Shown here: positions 26,594-35,234 of the stretch, in pieces
Position numbering within the stretch: position 1 is the stretch's first letter
How the letters are laid out: every line of letters begins with the position of its first letter
Source of the DNA: Vibrio tapetis subsp. tapetis
GTDB taxonomy: Bacteria; Pseudomonadota; Gammaproteobacteria; Enterobacterales; Vibrionaceae
DNA: 64,000 nucleotides
Direction: 5' to 3'
Assembly: GCF_900233005.1 (NCBI RefSeq)
Contig: NZ_LT960612.1
Coordinates: 248,001 to 312,000, forward strand
The notes under the pieces: generated by a model
What the model saw: the letters and a program-made list of their open reading frames with translations, nothing else
Databases searched by the model: none
What the model was told of the DNA's origin: nothing
Position numbers and translations under genes: made by a program

Positions 26594-28966
26594 TCATTGC
26601 CGATCCAGCTGCTGATTTTTAGTTTCTCTCATACGCTGCGCGTGATGTACGTTCACAGCCATAAGATTGACTAATTCTTGAAGTCGATCTATTTCGGGCA
26701 ATTGCCCCCTTGCTAGATCGGCTTTAATTCTGTTTTGCAAACCCACCATATTTGTCAGTCCGAGCCTACTCGCGAACTCACTCAACTGGCCAAGGCTCTG
26801 GTTAAGGCTGTCTAAGTCAGTTTGCATATAACCAACAATCAGAGCCTCAATACCATCGTCAAACTTCTCTGCACACTCATCAATTAACGCGAGGTAGGCC
26901 TCTTCATCTTGTTCTAGCAATTGAAGCGCTTTACTGTGTGTTAACTCTTCTTCCGTTAGCGTTAGCCGCTCAAGCGTTTCACGCTGTAAGAGCTGACCAT
27001 CGTGCTCAGTTTCATGCCTGCGTTGTTTCTTGTTTTCGCCTAAATGCTCATCTAACGTCAACCGATTGGAGAATTGACTTAAGGCATCGCTAAAGCTGGA
27101 ACGCTGCAACGGTTTGGTTAAGACATGATCAGCACCAGAGGCAATCAGGTTGTCGTGTGCTTCTCTAAATACATCCGCAGTATACGCAAAGATCACCGTC
27201 TCGCAGTTTAATTCTTGTCGAATATAACGAGTCGCTTCAACCCCATTCATTTCAGGCATGTGATTATCCATCAAAATCAAATCATATGATTTCTCTTGCA
27301 CCATCTGTGTCGCAATTAAGCCGTTCACTGCAATATCAACCGAATGACCCAGCTTGAGACAGAAAGATTTTGCGACGATGGCATTTACTCGGTTGTCCTC
27401 AGCCAACAATATTTGCAATGATTTAGAGTCGGGCTTAGGGTCAACGGAAATATTCGCCGTTGCTTCGGTTGAGGTCGATCTAACGACGGACCGAATGGGT
27501 AGTATGACTGAGAACGAACTGCCTAAACCAACGGTGCTTCTCAGTTCAATTCGTCCTCCCATCAGTTGTGTTAAGCGCTTAACAATGGCAAGCCCTAGTC
27601 CTGTTCCGCCAAATTTGCGTGTGGTCGAAGAGTCAGCCTGCTCAAATGACTCAAACACCACGCTTTGCTTATCTTGCGCAATCCCATCACCGGTATCGGT
27701 TACTGTCAGTTGTAGCGAACGCTCGGGGTCATCCCGCTGCTCGGCACGAACTCGGACATAACCTTGTTGGGTAAACTTAACGGCATTGCCGACAAGGTTG
27801 AAGACAATCTGCCTAATGCGTGCGATATCCCCTTCAAATTGCACCTCAGCGTCCACTTTATTTTCAATCAGCAGTTCCAGTTTCTTTTCATTCGCTAGCG
27901 GAGACACCGCGCTGATTACCGGCTTAATAACATCAGTAATATCGAATAGGACTTTCTCAAAGCTCAGTTTATTCTCTTCTACCTTCGAGTAATCAAGAAT
28001 ATCATTTAATAGTGTCACCAAATGCTGGCCGGATTCGAGTATCAACTTTATGTTTTCCTTCGTTGAATCCTCTTTGGTTTCACTCAACACAATTTCAGAA
28101 AGCCCCAACACGCCGTTCATTGGCGTCCTTAATTCATGACTCATCGTTGCCAAAAAGTTTGCCTTAGCTTTCGCCGCTTTTTGCGCTTGTTTTGATTGAA
28201 AGGCAAGCCGTTGGTTTAAAATCCGAAGCTTCTTCAATTGGTACAGGATATTGTGGACGACCAATAACGCAATCAAGAAAAAGCTCAACAAGAGCGTACT
28301 CCCTGCCAATAAGGTTTCCATCTGCTTAAGGTCATACAGCTTTTGCTCTGCCGTGCCAATAAACACAAACCCATGCTGTTCAACGATGTCTTGCGTCACA
28401 CCCTGAATACGCTGCTCTATTTCACTCAGTTGAGTGGAAAACAATCGAATTTGGCTGTCTTGAATCGAGTCTCCGATCACTTGATCCATGAAGTTAAAAA
28501 GTTGCCATTCCAACCAACTCTCTTTTTTATACGATGCCAGTTTTCCTTCCAAAAATGAGTGTAATCGAAATAGGGTGTATTTTTTTGCCACCTGTAACCC
28601 AACCAGCATGTCTATTTTCTGAGTTTGTTCTCTGAGTTCTAAAGCAAATTCTTGTGCAGTATTGTGCACCGCTGATGAAGAGTCGAGTAATGAAAAACGG
28701 CCAAAATCTTGGGTCTCTTTAACCAACTTTTGTGCTTGGTTTTCTGTCTCGACCAAATGCTTGGTTAGTTCGAACGCCCTTACATCACTGGATGCATTTC
28801 GATGAAGGATATTGTCTCTTTGAATAATCAACTCAATGCCAATCTGAGAAAGCTTTACCTGAGTCTTCTCGATATACTGACTATTGCTATAAGCCAGTAT
28901 CGACAAAGCTAAACTCCCAAAGAGTAACAAGACACAAATTAGGTTATACAATCGCGACCTATTCAC
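26594..28966 (-). CDS. Hybrid sensor histidine kinase with REC and degenerate Hpt-like tail (790 aa)
   Basis: Two membrane segments (about 10-30 and 220-245) bracket a helical periplasmic sensor of about 190 residues. Then come a HisKA domain (MSHELRTPMNG, His near residue 276), an HATPase domain (NAVKF, DTGDGI, GGTGLGLAI) and a receiver domain (YDLILMDNHMPEMNG, Asp near 565; TKP at its end). The last 110 residues are helical and resemble an Hpt domain, but the usual phospho-His is not visible (LNQSLGQLSEFASRLGL). Start: a frame begins with TTG at 28972, but GTG 28966 has GAGG nine bases upstream. It overlaps the di-heme peroxidase gene by eight bases, so the two are co-expressed and may share a redox or oxidative signal. 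No response-regulator gene is adjacent. Confidence 0.88.
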   Translation of the reverse strand: MNRSRLYNLICVLLLFGSLALSILAYSNSQYIEKTQVKLSQIGIELIIQRDNILHRNASSDVRAFELTKHLVETENQAQKLVKETQDFGRFSLLDSSSAVHNTAQEFALELREQTQKIDMLVGLQVAKKYTLFRLHSFLEGKLASYKKESWLEWQLFNFMDQVIGDSIQDSQIRLFSTQLSEIEQRIQGVTQDIVEQHGFVFIGTAEQKLYDLKQMETLLAGSTLLLSFFLIALLVVHNILYQLKKLRILNQRLAFQSKQAQKAAKAKANFLATMSHELRTPMNGVLGLSEIVLSETKEDSTKENIKLILESGQHLVTLLNDILDYSKVEENKLSFEKVLFDITDVIKPVISAVSPLANEKKLELLIENKVDAEVQFEGDIARIRQIVFNLVGNAVKFTQQGYVRVRAEQRDDPERSLQLTVTDTGDGIAQDKQSVVFESFEQADSSTTRKFGGTGLGLAIVKRLTQLMGGRIELRSTVGLGSSFSVILPIRSVVRSTSTEATANISVDPKPDSKSLQILLAEDNRVNAIVAKSFCLKLGHSVDIAVNGLIATQMVQEKSYDLILMDNHMPEMNGVEATRYIRQELNCETVIFAYTADVFREAHDNLIASGADHVLTKPLQRSSFSDALSQFSNRLTLDEHLGENKKQRRHETEHDGQLLQRETLERLTLTEEELTHSKALQLLEQDEEAYLALIDECAEKFDDGIEALIVGYMQTDLDSLNQSLGQLSEFASRLGLTNMVGLQNRIKADLARGQLPEIDRLQELVNLMAVNVHHAQRMRETKNQQLDRQ

Positions 28967-29930
28967 TTTCAAACACCTCTAGTATGTATGGACGCGGTGC
29001 CGTTAGGGATTTTAAAAACGCTTCAATGTCTTTAACAGAATCAGGAGGGAGAGACACGCCTAGCTGTCCTTTTGCCATGATGTCTATGGCTTCTTGTAAA
29101 CGTTGTGTTCTGCCATCATGGAAATATGGTGGGGTAATGGCGACATTTCTCAAGCTGGCAACCCGAAAATAGAACTTGTCTAGGCTGTTATTCGTCACTA
29201 AATGCTTGCCTGTATCAAGAGCACCGGGTTGCGGAACAAAGTAGCCAAACTTCTGGATCATACTGCCACCAATATTAGGGCCTTGATGGCACTGAATACA
29301 GCCAACAGTTTGAAACAAGTTCCACCCTCTTTTTGCGGCGTCATCAATGGCGAATAAATTACCGTTCAAGTATCGATCAAATGGGGCATTGGGTGTCACT
29401 AAGGCTTCCATAAAGGCGATCAAGCCTTGTTTTATATGCTCCTCGTTAATCTCCAAGTCGAGTTGTTCAAATAACCGTTGATATTGGGTAGAGCTTTCCA
29501 TGTACTCAACGATATACGGCCAGCTAGAGGCCATTTCTAGAGGGTTATGTATTGGGCCATCTATTTGTTCCGAAAGTGAGTTCGCTCTGCCATCCCAAAA
29601 AAAACGATAATTTAACGACGCATTAAAAACCGTAATTGAGTTCCTTGGTCCCTGACCTCCTACCCCCGTAGAAACAGAGGAAGCTTCCGCACCATTTGAA
29701 CTAAGATCATGACAAGATGCACAGCTAATAAGATGGTTGCTAGAAAGTTTAGGATCGTTAAAAACGGTCCACCCCAGCCGTGCCATATTGGTATTTACCG
29801 GGCTATCAGTTTCAATGGGTTGAACCCACAAAGAGACATCATTAGCAGAGGTGGGTAACCAACAAGTAGGAAGCAAAAATGCAGCGATGAATAGCGAACA
29901 ATTATAAGAAAACCCACGAGAAAAGACCAT
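28959..29930 (-). CDS. Di-heme cytochrome c peroxidase, CCP/MauG family (323 aa)
   Basis: A signal peptide (about 30 residues) leads to a periplasmic protein with two heme motifs, CASCH near residue 76 and CIQCH near 211. Family landmarks follow each: RNSITVFNASLN and FFWDGRANSLSEQ after the first, RNVAITPPYFHDG after the second. Family members reduce H2O2 with electrons from small c-type cytochromes, though MauG-like members oxidise other substrates. The gene is the first of a two-gene operon with the hybrid kinase. Which reaction applies is not clear from sequence. Confidence 0.9.
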   Translation of the reverse strand: MVFSRGFSYNCSLFIAAFLLPTCWLPTSANDVSLWVQPIETDSPVNTNMARLGWTVFNDPKLSSNHLISCASCHDLSSNGAEASSVSTGVGGQGPRNSITVFNASLNYRFFWDGRANSLSEQIDGPIHNPLEMASSWPYIVEYMESSTQYQRLFEQLDLEINEEHIKQGLIAFMEALVTPNAPFDRYLNGNLFAIDDAAKRGWNLFQTVGCIQCHQGPNIGGSMIQKFGYFVPQPGALDTGKHLVTNNSLDKFYFRVASLRNVAITPPYFHDGRTQRLQEAIDIMAKGQLGVSLPPDSVKDIEAFLKSLTAPRPYILEVFESE

Positions 29931-30049
29931 TTAGGCGCCTATAAAATTAATCTATAATATTAATCTAGATGCTCAATGATATTTGTCCAACTTTTCCAAG
30001 GTTTACCGGTTTAAATAGTGCTAAATGATGTGATTAGACGTGAATGACC

Positions 30050-30100
30050 AAAAAAAAGCCCTATTCAAACATCGCGATTAAGCGACTTTTGAATAGGGCT
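30050..30100 (-). terminator. Hairpin-terminator overlapping the arfA 3' coding end
   Basis: On the minus strand AGCCCTATTCAAA (30100-30088) pairs perfectly with TTTGAATAGGGCT (30069-30057), with an inner TCGC/GCGA stem in the loop, followed by eight T. The upstream arm lies in the arfA coding sequence and the stop codon lies in the loop. Confidence 0.93.
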
Positions 30101-30293
30101 CTTCGCCTCTATGTTTTCCTTTTCTCTTGAAACTCCCCTTCCCTTTTTTGGCTTTCTCTACTCTTGTTGTAAATAGCTTACTCGTCACAACCGCTTTCAA
30201 TGCGTTGTCTTTAATTGTCCCTCGACCGAATTCGGTATCGCCATCGTGGCTTTCGATGTTATTCGGTTGAGATATTGAACGCTTCGCCTTCAT
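30078..30293 (-). CDS. arfA: Alternative ribosome-rescue factor ArfA (71 aa)
   Basis: A small basic protein containing [29 protein letters not shown] and KRKGKHRG, which align well with E. coli ArfA (KGQIKDNAIEALL, RVEKNKKGKGSY, RKGKHG). ArfA recruits RF2 to free ribosomes stalled on mRNAs lacking a stop codon and backs up tmRNA. ATG 30293 is chosen because GGAG precedes it; a frame open to 30365 is longer than the family. The transcription terminator lies across the end of the gene, so many transcripts should lack the stop codon. In other proteobacteria such non-stop arfA mRNAs make ArfA only when tmRNA fails. It is divergent from the DUF4344 gene. Confidence 0.93.
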   Translation of the reverse strand: MKAKRSISQPNNIESHDGDTEFGRGTIKDNALKAVVTSKLFTTRVEKAKKGKGSFKRKGKHRGEEPYSKVA

Positions 30294-30398
30294 TTTTATC
30301 TCCAAGTTAAAACATGCACAATTTTTGTGCGCTGGTATGTTGACTTTATCAAGCTTTAAAGTCAAATTTTAGTTAGCTCACATTCAAAAGGACTTCCA

Positions 30399-31163
30399 AT
30401 GAAAAAGCTAGCAAAAGCTTTACTGGCCATCACCACAATCAGTTCATTCTCTACTTTGGCTAACAACATTACTGTCAGTTATCTAAAGCCAACAAATAGT
30501 GATGATAAAGCAAGTCTTATCCAGCTCCAAGAAAGCCAAATTAACGAGTTAGTTGTCGAGCTAGGGAAAACGCATTTTCCATTTGATAACCCATTAACCA
30601 TTGAATACGGCTCTGACGATGGTCCATTGTTTAACCCGGAAACAAATACAATTCAAATGCCATATCACTTTATGGCCGAAGCGAATCATTACTTTTCCAA
30701 AAACAAATACGATGAAAAATTCAATAAATCAGCTCAAGATGGGGCTATCGATACCGTTCTTCACACTCTATTCCATGAAATAGCGCACGCGTATATTGCA
30801 GACAAGAATATCCCTATATTAGGCAAAGAAGAAGATGCTGCGGATAACCTGGCAGCGGTGATGATGATCGAATACGTTGATAATGGAGCCGACAGCGCCA
30901 TCAGTGCCGCAGACATGTTTGCATTTGAAAGTGAGGACATGCCCCAAGATATTCAAGCAGCAGAATACATTGATGAACACAGCTTTAACTTACAACGTTA
31001 CTTCCAAACACTATGCTTGGTCTATGGCAGTGATCCCGAGCAATACTCAACGTTACTCGATGAGATTGGGGAAGACGGCCTTGAAGACAGACAAGCATTC
31101 TGTGAGATGAACTACCAAGACATTTATAATAATTGGCATGTTTATTTAGGCAAAGCGCCTTAG
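30399..31163 (+). CDS. Exported DUF4344 zinc metallopeptidase-like protein (254 aa)
   Basis: A signal peptide (cleavage near TLA-NN) is followed by a single domain with HTLFHEIAHAYI, a zinc-binding HExxH motif, and then the DUF4344 hallmark ILGKEEDAADNLAAVMM, where a Glu or Asp could be the third ligand. Family members are putative periplasmic or secreted metallopeptidases of unknown substrate. AAGGA lies seven bases before the ATG. Divergent from arfA, with no cognate neighbours. Confidence 0.85.
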   Translation: MKKLAKALLAITTISSFSTLANNITVSYLKPTNSDDKASLIQLQESQINELVVELGKTHFPFDNPLTIEYGSDDGPLFNPETNTIQMPYHFMAEANHYFSKNKYDEKFNKSAQDGAIDTVLHTLFHEIAHAYIADKNIPILGKEEDAADNLAAVMMIEYVDNGADSAISAADMFAFESEDMPQDIQAAEYIDEHSFNLQRYFQTLCLVYGSDPEQYSTLLDEIGEDGLEDRQAFCEMNYQDIYNNWHVYLGKAP

Positions 31164-31558
31164 CAAACCTGAACAATGTTGTCACGACTGCATATCTCAG
31201 CGTAGCGATACATACTATGTATCGCTACGAACAAAGTTAAGATCGGCAGTCAGGCTAGCTACGTTCTTTGCCGTGCTCGCTTCCTTTGCCTTTTCCACTC
31301 CACTCCCAACTAAGCCAAGCCAAAACCCACCGAAACCTCTTCAAAAAAAGCACCATAAAGCCCTTAAAACGGCCCGCTGTCCATAAACGTTCTTTACAAA
31401 TATTACCCTTTAATGTGCCTAGATAATTAATTACTCATTATTTAGGTGAAGAAACCGGTCATCTCAGCGTTAATGGTTGCTCCATTTAAAATCATTCAAT
31501 AATACGGTTGAGCTAAGTCGTACAACTCAGTAGCCAATAAAAACAGGAAGCTATTGAT
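31164..31558. other. Intergenic stretch with perfect palindrome
   Basis: No gene seen. It contains the 31201-31229 palindrome and then about 300 bases of unassigned sequence. The promoter of the porin gene must lie at its right end. Confidence 0.5.
31201..31229. repeat. Perfect 14-bp inverted repeat, one-base loop
   Basis: CGTAGCGATACATA and TATGTATCGCTACG flank a single C. A second, outer pair (GACTGC at 31186-31191, GCAGTC at 31246-31251) could extend the structure. No T-run follows, so a classic terminator is doubtful. Confidence 0.8.
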
Positions 31559-32679
31559 ATGAACAAAACATGTCTATCAAAATCGAAGTTACTTATGACT
31601 TTTGTCGCGGCTAATACCCTACTGATTTCAGCTGAAGTCACCTCTTCTGAGCATAAACCGATAAGTGTGGTCGGTGATTATTATATGTTTGGTCTATCTT
31701 CTAGTGATCCACTTCAAGGGAAGGATAATAGCGCGGCTTCGGGTATTGCCAGAATAACGTTAGATTGGCTAGCGTTAGAAGATGAGTCCACTTTAGATAA
31801 GGGGTCATTTCGAATAAGAGTCGACCATAAGCACTCCTATACTGAGGACTCTCCTTCTAACTACGTGATGAACAATATCGGTGGTTTTGGCTTGATACAA
31901 CCCGCGTTTAGTGACATCGGGTTAAGGCTAACTAACCTGTATTGGAAACAAGAGTTTAATAGCCAAGATACTGAACTGATGGTCGGTTTTTTAGACAGTA
32001 CGGATTACGTCGACACTTATGCATTAGGAAACCCGTATTCAGGATTTTCCAACCTACATTCAGCACAGGTGCAGGCGCGATCGCTATTCCAGATGAATCG
32101 ACGTTCGGGGCCTCTGTGCGTCACATGTTATCGGATAACTACTATTCTTACGTGAGTTTCTCTGATGCAAAAGCTGACTCAACAGAACCTTTTATTGGTG
32201 TCAGCAATTTCTTTAAAGATACTCAATACTTTAAGTCATTAGAACTGGGCTGGGTTCCATCTAAAGAAGCGTTTTATATGCAGAATTCTCACCTAATTGT
32301 ATGGCACAGTGATGGCCCTAGAAAACAAGCCAGTGATAATTATGGTGCTAACTGGTCAACGATTTACAAAATGGGGAAATGGGTGCCATTCTTCAGGGCT
32401 GGGGTAGCTAAGGGGCCTGAAGCTCTTTATAAATCATCTGTCGTTGCCGGTACTGGCTATTTGGGTGTTTGGGATGGAACCTTGGGTTTAGCCGTTGGCT
32501 GGGCGTCGCCCAACGCTTCACTTGATGACACCTACAACTCAGAGATCTATTATCGAATAAACTTCGGCCCGGTATCTCTCACTCCTAACATCCAGTATAT
32601 CAACTCGCTTCCTTTTAATTCTAAGTCTGATGACGCATGGATATTTGGTTTGAGGGGGCATATCAACGTCAGTTTATAG
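31559..32679 (+). pseudogene. OprB-like outer-membrane porin, frameshifted
   Basis: Two frames join into one protein of about 373 residues. The first (from ATG 31559) has a signal peptide and LMVGFLDSTDYVDTYALGNP. The second, entered near 32056 by a missing base, continues FSTGAGAIAIPDESTFGASV, then MLSDNYYSYVSFSDAKAD, and ends with a barrel-like C-terminus (WIFGLRGHINVSL). The style resembles OprB-type carbohydrate porins. In the first frame translation ends early, at 32155. Both parts are intact apart from the shift, so this is a recent mutation or a base-calling error. If real, no functional porin is made. Substrate unknown. Confidence 0.78.
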
Positions 32680-32764
32680 ATACGCATTTTACACCGCCGA
32701 TGACTCACATTGTGACAATGAAAAAACGTCACACTGAGTCTCTACTGCTGCGTAACGTAAACGA

Positions 32765-32794
32765 CTGAAAGGTATGTATTTACATACCTTTCTT
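32765..32794. terminator. Rho-independent terminator
   Basis: GAAAGGTATGTA and TACATACCTTTC form a 12-bp perfect stem with a two-base loop, then TTTG on the plus strand. It lies between the convergent porin and 82-aa genes. Confidence 0.75.
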
Positions 32795-32829
32795 TGCGTC
32801 GCTCGCTGACTGGATTCTGAGTCTATCTA

Positions 32830-33078
32830 TTATTCTGAGCCCGTTCGGTTATACCATGCATCGAGTAATTCTTTACCAAAGATAACTTCTGTTTGCATGT
32901 GCATAACAATCAACGCGACCACCACGAATGCGCACACGATATTGAACCATCGGGTTATTTTGTCACGCTGACGTTTATCAAATATGGCTATTTGTAATCC
33001 AACTAATGCAAGCGGGTAGCCGAATACAATCACAAAGAACCAGCCCAAAAAACTAGAAATTGCCATCGGTGTATTCAT
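32830..33078 (-). CDS. Small membrane protein of unknown function (82 aa)
   Basis: Two hydrophobic segments are visible (SSFLGWFFVIVFGYPLALVG and FNIVCAFVVVALIVMHM) with a charged loop KRQRDKITRW between them. AGGAGA lies seven bases before the ATG, which supports a real gene. I do not recognise the family. Neighbours give no clue. Confidence 0.7.
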   Translation of the reverse strand: MNTPMAISSFLGWFFVIVFGYPLALVGLQIAIFDKRQRDKITRWFNIVCAFVVVALIVMHMQTEVIFGKELLDAWYNRTGSE

Positions 33079-33230
33079 TTTGTCTCTCCTTGACTAAAAA
33101 GCACGAAGAAACTGTATCGCGTTATTAATTATGGTTTCTGACTGAGAATGCTGAATGTCTAAAGCACAACGCTAGATAGGGCACGAGTTGGAGGTAGCTT
33201 AACTCAGGGTTAAGTCGTCGTGAGCGGAAG

Positions 33231-33266
33231 AAAATAGCCCTAGCGAAAGAATTCCCTGCTAGGGCT
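33231..33266 (-). terminator. Rho-independent terminator of chemoreceptor gene
   Basis: AGCCCTAGC and GCTAGGGCT flank 13 bases; on the minus strand ATTTTC follows. It lies 15 bases past the stop at 33281. Confidence 0.75.
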
Positions 33267-33280
33267 CGGACACACGGTAA

Positions 33281-34930
33281 CTATACCGTAAATCTATCGA
33301 CTAAGTGGGCGAGTTCGTTGGCTTTGCCTTTTAGAGCGGTGCTTCCCGAACGGTTCTCGTTTGCCAGTTCTGCTGAACTTGCACTTTGATCCGAAATTAC
33401 CACGATACGTTCAGATATTTCTTGCCCAACGATACTTTGCTCCTCGGTCGCTGTCGCAATTAACGCGTTCATATCCATAATGTTGTGAATGAATTCTTGC
33501 ACTTGCTCTAGTGCGATGCTGGCCGCTTTTGCTTCCTCAACGGTACCTTGGCTCCTTTGTTGACTGGAATTCATCACACTGACCGCAGCATCAGAGGCAG
33601 ACTTAAGTTGTTCGATCATTTTGTGAATTTCGCCGGTACTATCTTGGGTTCTACTTGCTAGTTTTCGGACTTCATCCGCCACGACCGCAAACCCTCGACC
33701 TTGCTCCCCTGCCCTTGCAGCTTCAATGGCAGCGTTAAGCGCTAAGAGATTAGTCTGTTCGGCAATATCTTGAATCACCTCTAGTAGGCTAGAAATATTT
33801 TTCACATCCCCTTCAAGCCTAGAAATCACTTCGTTTGCATTGGAAATTTCGTTCGCTAGTTCAATGACAGACTCTGCCGCAGCTTCAACAATACGATTGG
33901 CATGTTTGGTGTGGTCGTCGGCATCTTTCGCCGAGCTTGCAGCCTGATTCGCGTTGTTGGAAATGTCGTTAGCCGTCGTTGTCATTTCGGTCATCGCCGT
34001 TGCGACTTGTTCTGTTTCACTTCGCTGCCCGTCAGCAATGGTATCGACTTTAGAGGCGCGTTCAGACATGTCGTTGGTTTCTGACACCACTTGTTCACTC
34101 ACAGACGTGACGTTAGTAATGATAAGCTGCAAACTTTCTACAAAATGATTAAAGTTACGGCTAAGCTCCGCAAATTCAGGCACTTTGAACGCTGGCATTC
34201 TCGCGGTTAAGTCGGCATCGCCACCAGCAAAGCTCTTAATTGACTCATCAAACATCGCCAGTGGTCTCAAAATACTTCTATTTACCAGCATTGCTAACAA
34301 TGAAACACACCCGACGACCACCAAACCAATAATAATGATATTCATAATGGCTCGATTTAACTGCTCATGACTGGCTGCCGCCATTTCGTTAATCGTTTTA
34401 TCCACATCATCAGTATAAAAGCCCGTACCAATCATTAAATCCCATTGTGGGAAGAAAACAGAATAGCTTAACTTGGGTAGTGGCGTTGTTTCACCGGGTT
34501 TTGGAAAGAAATAGGTGGTGAAATCACCAGTTTTGGCGTTTTTCAGTAGCTCTCGTATTAGATAAGTTCCATTACTGTCTTGTAGATCCCAATAGCTATT
34601 GCCAACGCCTGTGTCACTCTGACCTTGGATCACCCGTATCCCTTTGGAGTCATAGCCAAAAATGTAGCCGCTACCACTGAACTTAATACTTTTAAGCACC
34701 ACCGATGCTTCTTCTAAGGTTCCATTCGTATCGGTAATTGGCTTTAGGGCTGTTTTGGCAATTTCTAAGAAGGCTTTTAGCTCATCACGCTTCATTTCCA
34801 TCATGTTGTCACGAGCTAAGGCCATTTGATTATCTGTTAACTTATTGGTTTCATAATACGTTAACAACATCAGGCTCAAGGAGATGATAATGAGAGGCGC
34901 TATAGAGAGGTTTCGGATTGTTAGGTTCAT
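33281..34930 (-). CDS. Methyl-accepting chemotaxis protein, single-Cache sensor (549 aa)
   Basis: A membrane segment (about 8-27), a periplasmic single-Cache (sCache_2) domain with [16 protein letters not shown] and [17 protein letters not shown], a second membrane segment near 195-215, a HAMP domain and a long signalling hairpin. The tip reads [36 protein letters not shown] (positions as in all receptors), so it should couple to CheW and CheA. sCache_2 sensors often bind small organic acids, but the ligand here is unknown. AAGGAC precedes the ATG. It is a close paralogue of the next gene upstream, though each has its own terminator. Confidence 0.95.
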   Translation of the reverse strand: MNLTIRNLSIAPLIIISLSLMLLTYYETNKLTDNQMALARDNMMEMKRDELKAFLEIAKTALKPITDTNGTLEEASVVLKSIKFSGSGYIFGYDSKGIRVIQGQSDTGVGNSYWDLQDSNGTYLIRELLKNAKTGDFTTYFFPKPGETTPLPKLSYSVFFPQWDLMIGTGFYTDDVDKTINEMAAASHEQLNRAIMNIIIIGLVVVGCVSLLAMLVNRSILRPLAMFDESIKSFAGGDADLTARMPAFKVPEFAELSRNFNHFVESLQLIITNVTSVSEQVVSETNDMSERASKVDTIADGQRSETEQVATAMTEMTTTANDISNNANQAASSAKDADDHTKHANRIVEAAAESVIELANEISNANEVISRLEGDVKNISSLLEVIQDIAEQTNLLALNAAIEAARAGEQGRGFAVVADEVRKLASRTQDSTGEIHKMIEQLKSASDAAVSVMNSSQQRSQGTVEEAKAASIALEQVQEFIHNIMDMNALIATATEEQSIVGQEISERIVVISDQSASSAELANENRSGSTALKGKANELAHLVDRFTV

Positions 34931-35176
34931 GTTCAGACGTCCTTATAATGATAGCAAGCTACCGATGGACAACTGACGTTTGTTATTATTTGTGGTTGAT
35001 TGAATTACTACACGCTTGCTCTCGGGCAATTAGGCGTAATATTCAATTTCTTTCTCTTTAGTCTTGACCATATGTGACGTTTGTCAAACTAATGTCTTAT
35101 AAAAAATGTGGTTTAAAGGAAAGCATACCCGTTTGGCTCAAAGGAAGCACTCAAGTGCCGTAACAGCACGAAATAA

Positions 35177-35203
35177 AAAAGCGAGCAATACCCGCTCGCT
35201 TTT
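35177..35203 (-). terminator. Rho-independent terminator of upstream chemoreceptor
   Basis: AAAAGCGAGC and GCTCGCTTTT flank a seven-base loop; T-rich sequence follows on the minus strand. It lies 32 bases past the stop at 35235, between the two paralogous chemoreceptor genes. Confidence 0.85.
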
Positions 35204-35234
35204 CCTATTGCCTATCAAGAGAGCCTGACAAATT

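Noticed and set aside
29000..29200. Plus-strand 62-aa frame at 28984-29172
   Set aside because: It is antisense to the second heme half of the di-heme peroxidase and has no independent support.
31201..31229. Palindrome as an integron attC site
   Set aside because: It lacks the R and L box core sites (GTTRRRY and its complement) and no integron cassettes or integrase are nearby.
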